Source of the DNA: Rhodocollybia butyracea
Lineage: Eukaryota; Basidiomycota; Agaricomycetes; Agaricales; Omphalotaceae
DNA: 19,099 bases
Assembly (NCBI GenBank): GCA_015501585.1
Contig: JADNRY010001010.1
Coordinates: 1 to 19,099, forward strand
Direction of reading: 5' to 3'
How positions within the stretch are numbered: position 1 is the stretch's first letter; each line of letters starts with the position of its first letter. Below the pieces are notes generated by a model. The model worked only from the letters and a program-made list of their open reading frames with translations, did not search any database and had not been told where the DNA came from. The position numbers and the translations under genes are program-made. Positions 9,751 to 17,261 of the stretch are shown here, piece after piece.

Positions 9751-9912
9751 ACGAAGCGATTGTTATGTTAAGTATGTAAGTACGTACCGTATCGTATGTG
9801 GTCGCAAAATGATGAGCTGAAAAAAATAATACAACATGAAAATGAAGACGAAAAGGCTTGAGAGAAAGACGAGGGAAACCGTTCAAAGTGATTGTATTCA
9901 TGTTCTCAACGT
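9751..9912. other. convergent 3' spacer
   Basis: Short AT-rich spacer between the plus-strand gene copy 2 and the minus-strand Ser-rich gene; it presumably holds both 3' ends. No gene is supported. Confidence 0.45.
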
Positions 9913-11586
9913 TCACCATACCCCAGGCATCATCGGCGAGGGATTCGGTAGCATGTATGGAGGCTTGCTGGCGTATCCAGGCATAGTTGGTGGTGGTACA
10001 GCAAGAGCTCGCGAATGATGATGATATGCCGGGTAATGGTGACTTGGTTGTTGAGGATGTGTATGTGGCTGCTGGGGTTGATGGGGATATGCGTGATGAG
10101 GTGTGCGGTGGTACTGAATAGCTGGGTAAGGGACCATTGGCGCCATCGTGTATGCTACGGCTACGGGAATGGCGACGGCGGGGTAGGGATAGTAAGGCGC
10201 GGGAGCGGGAGCCGGAGGGAACATTACCGGGGCTGTCGACTTGGGCTTGGCCGACGAAGAACGGGTGCGGGAACGTGAAGGCCGGGCGCTGGATGCTGAT
10301 GGTGGTTTATCGTTCAGAGAAGGGAATGTGAGGATGTCTAGTGCATTTGCAGCCGACATTGAAGCCACCTTCTCTGCTTTCTTCTTCCCACGCTTGGTCT
10401 GGGCAGACGGTAATGAGATCCAGCCGTCCTTGTTAGCAGCAGGGGGAGTACGAGGCATGGATGACCAAGAGTCTGAAGAAGATGTGGATGATGACGATGA
10501 TGTTCCCGTCTGTGACAGCGGTGACGAAGGACTGTGGTCTACCATTTCTATCTCTGTGGCCACAGGGCCAGACTCAGTCCGGTGGTGTCTTGAGTGGGAC
10601 TTATGGGCCTGTGGTGGTGAATCGTCGATACCAATCCAACCATCCTGATTATCAACAAAGAATACCGGAGGCGGAGTAGAGCATCGGGAAAGCGAACGTG
10701 ATTTGGAGCTTTCGCCGTCCGAAACCGGGCTTGGACTAGGGCTGTACCCGGATCTGTCCTGTGTAGACTGTTTCGAACGTAACTTGTCCACGAGTGTGCG
10801 AGTCCGTGATGAAGATGTCTTTCGACGGGAATCGTCCTGTAGGAAGGCGGGTAAAAGAGAAGACGAGTGCATACGGGATTTGGGTGTAACCTCGTCTGCA
10901 TCTGTCTTGATATTGGTGAAGAAACCTTGCTCGTCTTTCTCGATCTTGAGTTTCGGATAAGATGAGTTTAGTGAGGGAAAGACGAAATCGGGTACTGGAG
11001 GAGAAGGAGAACTTTTAGTGGCGGCCGAGAACGTAAGCGATGGTGTAAATGAGGAAGCTGATGCGCTCAATCTCGAGGGTGAAGACTGCGAGGGGCTGAG
11101 GAACGGTGGCTTGGGCGTCGAAGGCATTTCCCAATCACTAGAGTCAAGGACTAATGAACTGGCCAAGGAACTCGAGTCAGAGCCATCCTCCGAGAAATCT
11201 CCTGATAAATTCTGCGTCATATCATCCCAATTCTCTCTCGAAAGGACGACATTGTCGTCGTCAATTTCGCGGGAGATATCGGACACAGGTTCAGAGTGAT
11301 CGCCACCAAACTTGTAATGAAACCCAGAATTCTCTTCGTACGCACAGAGAACATCAACAGCAGCGGCAACTCCTACAAGCTCGTTATTCAGCTCCAAATC
11401 TCTCTCCAGTGCGCCAGTATCATCATCATTGGCCTGGCTTTGCAAAAGCTTTGAAAGTCGATAGGGAGCTTTGAATTTCGCTTTGAAAGTGGGAGACTCG
11501 TATGCCCAAGACACTGACTCAAAGTGAATTGGCCAGTCGGTGTTTGCCGCATCTTCACCAGTCTTGCTTGTTGTGAGCGTTGGCAT
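9913..11586 (-). CDS. Ser/Pro-rich low-complexity protein, 557 aa, unknown function
   Basis: A single uninterrupted exon of 558 codons. I chose the ATG at 11584-11586 (MPTLTTSKT): the frame remains open further upstream, but only from a TTG, and that part contains a probable intron. I do not recognise the family. A more ordered N-terminal patch (about residues 16-50, rich in Trp, Phe and Lys) is followed by an acidic segment (about 105-140), long Ser/Pro-rich disordered stretches, and two copies of an Asp-Gly-Trp-Ile motif in similar settings (NQDGWIGIDD at about 313-322 and NKDGWISLPS at about 385-394). A basic stretch KRGKKKAEK lies near 398-406. The C-terminal 100 residues are rich in Pro, Tyr, His, Gln and Ala, a prion-like composition. 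It is probably an intrinsically disordered regulatory or RNA-associated protein, which is inference only. Confidence 0.85.
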   Translation of the reverse strand: MPTLTTSKTGEDAANTDWPIHFESVSWAYESPTFKAKFKAPYRLSKLLQSQANDDDTGALERDLELNNELVGVAAAVDVLCAYEENSGFHYKFGGDHSEPVSDISREIDDDNVVLSRENWDDMTQNLSGDFSEDGSDSSSLASSLVLDSSDWEMPSTPKPPFLSPSQSSPSRLSASASSFTPSLTFSAATKSSPSPPVPDFVFPSLNSSYPKLKIEKDEQGFFTNIKTDADEVTPKSRMHSSSLLPAFLQDDSRRKTSSSRTRTLVDKLRSKQSTQDRSGYSPSPSPVSDGESSKSRSLSRCSTPPPVFFVDNQDGWIGIDDSPPQAHKSHSRHHRTESGPVATEIEMVDHSPSSPLSQTGTSSSSSTSSSDSWSSMPRTPPAANKDGWISLPSAQTKRGKKKAEKVASMSAANALDILTFPSLNDKPPSASSARPSRSRTRSSSAKPKSTAPVMFPPAPAPAPYYPYPAVAIPVAVAYTMAPMVPYPAIQYHRTPHHAYPHQPQQPHTHPQQPSHHYPAYHHHSRALAVPPPTMPGYASKPPYMLPNPSPMMPGVW

Positions 11587-11614
11587 TGGAGAAAGAACAA
11601 GAGCTTTGCTGCTG

Positions 11615-11660
11615 CTGCACAAAAAAGTTAGCTTTCGGCAGAAAGAGAACAAAGTAATAC
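11615..11660 (-). other. probable 5'UTR intron of the Ser-rich gene
   Basis: Read on the minus strand, a 46-nt segment begins GTATTA, has the branch-point sequence GCTAAC, and ends TTTTTTGTGCAG, 28 nt before the ATG. No ATG is present in the roughly 100 nt upstream, so the intron would lie in the leader. It also explains the open frame upstream of the start. Confidence 0.6.
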
Positions 11661-12109
11661 CGTACAGAAATCACCACAATGAACCGGCGTTTCCTAGCAG
11701 CGAGCTCAATTCCTCAGAGAATCTCTTTTACACGCTCAGACGATAGAGAAACAGTGATGGCAAAAGAACAGAATCAGTCAAGAAAGATGAATGTCAAAGT
11801 ATGGGGCGAAAGAGTCAGAGCATGGGGCCACCCGTAAGATCAGTCACGTTTTCCCTGAATAAGGTAAATCTCCGCAAGCGTACTCCGCTAGCTGAAAACC
11901 TAGGCCGTGGACCATAAACGAGAATGTTTTGATTAAAAGCCTCGAGGCCCTTTGAGAATATTCGAGAAAAATGTATTTTCAAATAGAAGGTACACTGGTT
12001 CTCTACTAAACGCCTTCAAGTAACCAGACAACTGCGTGTAAACGGCGTGTGCTAACGGCATGTCATCTCACCGCATCCTTTCAACTTTGACACGAAGGCG
12101 ATGGTTTCG
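11661..12109. other. intergenic, promoter side of the Ser-rich gene
   Basis: About 450 bp with no supported gene. It should contain the promoter of the minus-strand gene. I see no clear TATA box or repeat here. Confidence 0.45.
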
Positions 12110-13003
12110 CGTCTCGAAGGTAAGTCTAGGCGCGTACAGGTATCAAGATATGTATAGGGGCTATAAATCTTCGCAGAGCCCAATTCACGTACCTGGTTCC
12201 TTCTGGGAAAACTACACTGAATTCAATTTGGAATACATTTACATGTTCAAGGCCAGAAATACGAATCGCTCATAAATAAAAGAGGTGGGTGAGTAGGCGA
12301 CCGGTACAGAGAAAGTCCATCTACGATCCAGCCTTCAAACGGTAAGTATATCTTTCTGTGGCAACGATACCCCCCATGACTCTGGTTCTCCAGGGCGTAT
12401 TTGTCACGGTTTTGTACTGAGAGGTATTAAGCCCTTCCAAGTGGGTACATGCATGGAGAGCAAGATATCACGGAGGTGAATCACCACGAGTGGTGGAGTC
12501 TACCAAAGAAAACCGTCGACAGGCTTGCCATCCGGGTACTTGGCTGAGAAGATGGATATGCTCTTCTGCGTACCAGGCATTAAGATCTGCTTCTGCTTCC
12601 GGGTTGGGAGCAGGCGACAAGGCGACAGAGACAAAATATACGGGATTCTGTGAGGATTCAAAACTAGGATTTGAAATCGTAGGCCCAGAGCTTTGTGGAG
12701 AGTCAGACGAGTATCCGCCCCTTGTAAAGCTTCTGAATCTGGGGATATTCCCAAGGCAGACAGTGCGATAGGAACAGTAGGGTGACCCTCTGAGTTCAAA
12801 TTGAAATATATAGCATAGGTACTGGGTTCAGTGTCTGAGGTATAGATGTCTGGAAAGTCGAAATCGTCTGTAAGACGTTGAAGTCGAAGTTACTTTGTAC
12901 TAAGAAATTACGAACTCGATCCACCGAACGCGACAGGATCCAGCGATTTTGAAGATTGTATAGTGAGAATGTGGTCATGTTTGTCGGAGAGAACAGTTGA
13001 CAT
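12110..13003. repeat. direct repeat unit 1 (about 0.9 kb)
   Basis: This unit matches 13895-14758 in the same orientation, with small indels and roughly 85-90% identity by eye. It starts at CGTCTCGAAGGTAAGTCT and ends at the GTTGACAT of the last shared stretch. It carries a decayed EthD-like gene on the minus strand. Similarity stops abruptly at both ends. Confidence 0.8.
12321..12978 (-). pseudogene. EthD-like dimeric alpha-beta barrel protein, broken copy 1
   Basis: A relative of the copy at 14086-14733. Recognisable pieces on the minus strand are MTTFSLYNLQNRWIL near the start, DFDFPDIYTSDTEPSTYAIY, GHPTVPIALSALGISPDSEA, and NAWYAEEHIHLLSQVPGW in the EthD core. A one-base loss near 12690 (CTCTGGGCC where the other copy has CTCTAGGGCC) and an indel near 12905 (GTAATTTCTTAGTACAAAG against GTAATTCCTTCCAG) break the frame. 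EthD-like proteins are small ferredoxin-like barrels that bind or transform diverse small molecules; the true substrate is unknown. Confidence 0.7.
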
Positions 13004-13303
13004 CCCGAGTGTCGGATAATCGATAAGTTATGTAGGATCGGCACTAAGCGCTAAGCGCCCATGTTGGCTTCCGATTCTCATCACATTCGAACTCATTCGT
13101 ATTTCTTAAGCTTCTTCTAATCTATGGCGCGTACGGACGGCCCACCAAGGCTTTTAAAGAGGTTCCACCATTACGACACATTCTTTGACCGCGATTCGAG
13201 GCCAAAAAGAACTCACAGTTGTCAGCTGCATGAAACTCTCGGCAAAGGCCAAGTTGAAGAAAAATAAGGAGATTGGAGAGCACAATGCAGGATGACGGGA
13301 TGA
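13004..13303. other. spacer between repeat unit and gene fragment
   Basis: About 300 bp without a supported gene. Near 13290-13306 the octamer GATGACGG occurs twice in tandem and starts a third time. Confidence 0.4.
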
Positions 13304-13912
13304 CGGGATGGAGCTACCACGAAACCCGCAGCCCAAGCTGAGGCAGATACTGTTGCCGCTCCCATTGCGCCGAGCGCTCCTGCTCCGACGCGTCCACCTG
13401 AAGCAAACGTGGACATATCGGACGTGGAATCCTTGATTTCTATAGACGATGAGGTCTATGATGGTACCGGTATTAGGAAGGTCCCAGAGTTGTTTCAAGA
13501 GATGTTGCTGTTTTTGGATCCTTTTGCAAAAGGCTAATGAAGAAGAGGGTATGACCAGAGCTAATCAGACAGGCGCCGCACCTTCTGGAGGTGCAGACCA
13601 TTTCATGGATATCCTGGGCCCAGAACCAGATATTACTCTAGTCTCTAGCGACGCGACTCAGCCAGATCAAATCATTTTCCCAAAAATCCTTTTCCATATA
13701 GTCCGACACGGTCACAATTTCCCCCTCGCCTTCTTTGTCCCACAGATTATGAAGATTATATGTGCCAATATTCCTCTCTACCAGCAGGTCAGGGTCTCTC
13801 ACGAACAAGGGAAGGTCTTCATCCTCGATATAGAAGATATTAGGAAGAAGTTGAACGATGAAACAGGCCCAACTAGGAACGAGGACCTTACAATCGTCTC
13901 GAAGGTAAGTCT
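13304..13912 (+). pseudogene. frameshifted exon of an unrecognised fungal gene
   Basis: The reading frame starts with an Ala/Pro-rich segment (AAPIAPSAPAPTRPPEANVD) followed by an acidic patch (SDVESLISIDDEVYDGTGIR). Near 13528-13532, in the run AAAAGG, it shifts by one base: before it the frame ends LFLDPFAKG-stop, after it another frame continues NEEEGMTRANQTGA and then FHIVRHGHNFPLAFFVPQIM and GKVFILDIEDIRKKLNDETG. It ends at a good splice donor, GAAG|GTAAGT, at 13905. I find no convincing continuation downstream, because repeat unit 2 begins at 13895. I do not recognise the family. The His-Gly-His motif here is not a phosphatase motif. Confidence 0.55.
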
Positions 13913-14758
13913 ATGCGCGTACAAGTATCAAGGATATAGGGCTATAAATCTTCATGGAGCTTAATTCACATGAACTACACTGAATTCAATTTGGAGTACA
14001 TATACATGAATCGATCATACCTAAAAGGGGTGGGTGAGCACTGAGTAGGCAACCAGTATAGAGAAAGCTCATCTACCATCCAACGTCAAATCTTCAAACG
14101 GTAGGCATATCTTTCTCTGGCAACGATACCATCCATGACCCTGGTTCTCCAGGGCGTATTTGTCGCGGCTTTGTACTCGGGGGTATTAAACCCTTCCAAA
14201 TGGGTATATGCATGGAGAGCGAGATATCGTGGAGGTGAATCACCACGAGTGGTTGAATCTACCAAGGAAAACCGTCGACAGGCTTGCCATCCTGGTACTT
14301 GGCTGAGAAGATGGATATGCTCTTCTGCGTACCAGGCATTGAAATCTGCTTCTGCTTCCGGGTTGGGAGCAGGCGACAAGGCGACAGAGATAAAATACAC
14401 AGGATTTTGTGAGGATTCAAAACTAGGATTTGAAATCGTAGGCCCTAGAGCTTTGTGGAGAGTCAGACGAGTATCTGCCCCTTGCAAAGCTTCTGAATCT
14501 GGTGATATTCCCAAGGCAGACAGTGCGATAGGAACAGTAGGGTGACCCTCTAAGTTCAAATTGAAATATATGGCATAGGTACTGGGTTCGTTGTCTGAGA
14601 TATAGACATCTGCAAAGTCGAAATCGTCTGTAAGACGCTGAAGTCGAAGTTACTGGAAGGAATTACGAACTCGATCCACCGAATACGACAGGATCCAGCA
14701 GTTTTGAGGATTGTATAGTGAGAATATGGTCATGTTTGTCGGAGAGAACAGTTGACAT
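13895..14758. repeat. direct repeat unit 2 (about 0.86 kb)
   Basis: Second copy of the unit at 12110-13003. It starts 10 bp before the splice donor of the preceding plus-strand exon and ends at GTTGACAT. It lacks a stretch of roughly 20 bp present in unit 1 around 12190-12210. Confidence 0.8.
14086..14733 (-). pseudogene. EthD-like dimeric alpha-beta barrel protein, copy 2
   Basis: The best-preserved copy. From the ATG at 14731-14733 (MTIFSLYNPQNCWIL) one frame continues to a TGA at 14086-14088, interrupted by a single TAA near 14653 after VDRVRNSFQ. After the stop the frame reads LQRLTDDFDFADVYISDNEP, then GHPTVPIALSALG, then the family core EADFNAWYAEEHIHLLSQVP and PPRYLALHAYTHLEGFNTPE, ending ERYAYRLKI. 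The length, about 215 codons, fits small fungal EthD-domain proteins. Either the TAA is a real nonsense mutation or a short intron or different start removes it; I could not find a convincing intron. An expressed shorter product from a downstream ATG is possible but unlikely. Confidence 0.72.
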
Positions 14759-15058
14759 ACTGATACTGATGATATCTCGAGTGAAAGAAGCGAGGTGGTA
14801 TGGACGCCCAGAAATGCCGCCGTACCGGCTAAAAACTAAAGGATGTGACTAATTCCGCTTTACAGTTCGGGGTTCCCTTCCGCTTTCCCTTCTTTCCACC
14901 ACCTTCTAACTATCGGCTCTCCTACCGAAACTGGACCTACCGCCTTTTAACGACCCGCGACACGAAAACTTGAGAGTTTGAGGTGGAAACCCAACTGCAT
15001 CGTACCAAATATTAGCAATAACTAATAGTTTTTCGTCTTTTAGACTTGCCTTGGCAAA
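14759..15058. other. upstream region of the AUR1-like remnant
   Basis: No gene. CT-rich around 14870-14930, as is common just upstream of fungal transcription starts. GTTTTTCGTCTTTTAG at about 15028-15043 could be the acceptor of a leader intron 15 nt before the ATG. Confidence 0.45.
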
Positions 15059-16540
15059 ATGTCAACATTAAAACGAACCGCACATACAGTTATCAATGCG
15101 TTCATTGCTGCTGTCGGTCGTCTCGACAAGTCTCTTTCTCCTAGTGATTCTCTAGCAAAACTTCGAAAGCATCAATGGAGACCCTCAGACGCTATCTATA
15201 TCTTCCATTTCTTCCTCGCCTTATTCTGGCTTACAATCATGACTGCCCCTCCGTTTCCATACAAGCTTTCTCATTCCAATATTATACACCATAGCCATGC
15301 TGGTCCCTCTTACTTCGCAGTTCTTCCTTCCCGCCACGCCCGTCTTTTTCTTGGCTCCTCACGTTTTACTCGAATGGCTTCATACCGCTAAGTATCGCCC
15401 AAATCCAGTGTCTTGCTACTCCAACTCTCGAAACAGTTTTATATGGCGCAAATATTTCCGATATCCTCACTAGATTCACACATCCAATTCTCGACGTTAT
15501 TGCTTGGATCCCGTATGGTATAGGTCTACGCACTTCCTTTCGTCGTTGCCGCGTTCCTGTGGCTTTTCCGACCAAAGAAGCGTTACGCTTTTGGAGCACC
15601 GCCTTTGGATACATGTTCCTCTTTGGTGTCATTGTAAAATCCTATTTCCTTGCGCAGCACCATGGTACGAGCTTATTTACGGGCTTACACCAGCCAACTA
15701 TGATGTTCGGGGATCCGCCGGTGGACTCATTCGAATTGATTTGTTATTCCACACTCACGGCTACACCGCAACATTCGGAAACTCTCCTTTGGTATTTGGA
15801 GCTTTTCCGTCCCTGCACTCTGCAGCAACTCTCGAAGCCATCGCAGTCTCTCATTTCTTTCCCCATACAACAAAATGGGTGTGGGCCTATGCGGAGTGCT
15901 GTACTGGGCAACCATGTACATGACGCATCATTATTTGATTGATGTTTGTTGCAGGAGCATGTCTTGCTACAGTCTGTTTCTACTTTTCATTCCAGAACAG
16001 CTGAAGAGCGTGTGCTGCGGCGAATCGCCCTCGGGTACGCAATAAGCCTCTTCTTCACGGGTTCTCGAAAGCGAATGCAAATCTCCTGCATATCGAATGG
16101 GCACTCAAAGGTCAAAATACGACATATATGACTCGAAGCTCCAAGATCGTCAAAGGGTTGGAAAGGACGCGTGGGAGGTGCGGGTGGTGCCCGAGGTCTC
16201 ATGGCGGACGCCGCTGCGGAATTCGAGCTTGCTGAGTCCGAAGACGAGTTTGCGAGCGAACAGGGGATGGTGGAGAAGTCATCCGGGTGTGGAGGAAGAT
16301 ATAATTTCGGCCACCACTTCGAGAAAGGTGAATGGGAAGGATTCTGGTGAGAATATGGCAGGAGGTGCGAACGGACATAGACATACTGCATCCATTGCTA
16401 GACTTATACGTGGACCTGATGCGAGGGGCTCTGTCGATCAAGGCGAAGAGGGATGGAGGAGTCCGATGACTGTGGATTTGTTTTTCCAGCGGAATGGTGG
16501 AAAGGGGAAGGAGATAGAGACCAGGACGAGGAGTCGTTAG
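15059..16540 (+). pseudogene. AUR1: inositol phosphorylceramide synthase (AUR1) remnant, multiply frameshifted
   Basis: AUR1 is the Golgi membrane enzyme that moves phosphoinositol from phosphatidylinositol to ceramide and is the target of aureobasidin A. The homology is collinear but hops between frames. It starts with ATG at 15059 (SLSPSDSLAKLRKHQWRPSD), then FLIPILYTIAMLVPLTSQ (shift near 15266), SWLLTFYSNGF to ILDVIAWIPYG (shift near 15348), LPFVVAAFLWLFRP (near 15530), KEALRFWSTAFGYMFLFGV (near 15580), and ILFPCAAPWYELIYGLTPAN (near 15636). The first PAP2-type motif GAFPSLH has its His codon at 15816-15818. The second, THHYLID at about 15922-15945, lies in yet another frame, followed by GACLATVCFY and IPEQLKS in different frames. 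The C-terminal stretch to about 16480 (LHIEWALKGQNTTYMTRSSK, DILHPLLDLYVDLMRGALSI) is probably the same gene's tail, but I am less sure. At least six frame changes rule out a functional product as written. No introns are needed. Confidence 0.88.
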
Positions 16541-16689
16541 GGAGGTGTTTGCTTAACTAAAAAGTTTTTGTGTAGAGCTGATTCACACGCCCATTTGACT
16601 TTCTGGAAAAACCCAACTTGCGCTTCATTTCCAAAGGTGGAATACTTTTTGTAAGGTATTTACTCTGTCTATCATCTATAGTACTGGCT
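16541..16689. other. short spacer or leading exon of next remnant
   Basis: Short stretch after the AUR1-like remnant. A frame reading EKPNLRFISKGGILF (about 16602-16650) ends at GTAAGG, and a pyrimidine-rich acceptor TTTTTCTATTCCAG ends at 16703, so part of it may be an exon of the next remnant. Confidence 0.35.
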
Positions 16690-17067
16690 TTTTCTATTCC
16701 AGCCTCAGAGCGATGAGCCGCTCTGGCGAGCAGTTATACTACCTTCATACGATTCCCGCAAAGGCTAATTCGACGAAGAGTATTGGTTCACTCTCATTAT
16801 TCAACTTCGATAAAGAGTAACTTTGATACAATAGCGAAAGAGTATGCTTAAAAATGTAAAGAGGCCCGGATCGGAAGTGATAAAACTGCCGCTTTGGCGG
16901 CATTTCGGAAAAGGTATATATCCCAGCTGAGCTCGGAGGACGTGTCAAGTTCAGGACAAGGCCTGAGATATGAAGTAAAGAACACAAGGGAGAGGTTGGT
17001 GAACGCGCTACTGAGATTGTGGGAGCTGGATAATGGGCAGTTTATAGTCGACTTTGAAGAGAACTAG
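16690..17067 (+). pseudogene. degraded unrecognised gene fragment
   Basis: After the acceptor TATTCCAG (to 16703) a frame reads PQSDEPLWRAVILPSYDSRK, hits a stop, and goes on as FDEEYWFTLIIQLR. From about 16815 it reads NFDTIAKEYA, a TAA, then KCKEARIGSDKTAALAAFRK and on through RYEVKNTRERLVNALLRLWE to NGQFIVDFEEN and a TAG at 17065-17067. The composition and length of the open pieces look protein-coding, with in-frame stops and at least one shift. I do not recognise the protein. It sits between the AUR1-like and F-BAR-like remnants, on the same strand. Confidence 0.45.
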
Positions 17068-17261
17068 GGGCTCTGGAATTCCTGGCTTTATGTACTTGCC
17101 AAACTTCGAATGCAGATTACTGCAAATCCATAGCCAATGTGTATGGAGATTATTTTGTGTCTGATCCTGCAAGGGGCATAATGAAAAGAAGCAAAACCTG
17201 GCGCTTATACAGCTTTCGAGCGTTTTTTCTACTTAACTGTCAACTGTCATCTGATTCAACA

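Noticed and set aside
10015..10648. Plus-strand open frames opposite the Ser-rich gene
   Set aside because: They are antisense shadows of the long low-complexity exon and have biased, repetitive composition without a coding signature of their own.
11587..11652. Longer N-terminus for the Ser-rich protein
   Set aside because: The upstream frame would start at a TTG codon, and part of the stretch is better explained as a 46-nt leader intron with branch point GCTAAC.
13690..13730. RHGH in the unknown plus-strand fragment as a second histidine acid phosphatase
   Set aside because: It lacks the RHGxRxP pattern and any HD motif, and the surrounding sequence is unlike phosphatases.
14135..14545. 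136-aa plus-strand frame over the EthD-like copy
   Set aside because: It is antisense to the minus-strand frame that carries the recognisable EthD core; its counterpart in repeat unit 1 is shifted.
12110..14758. The two direct repeats as LTRs of a retrotransposon
   Set aside because: The units do not begin TG or end CA, I saw no target duplication or primer-binding site, they contain an EthD-like gene, and the segment between them encodes no recognisable gag or pol.
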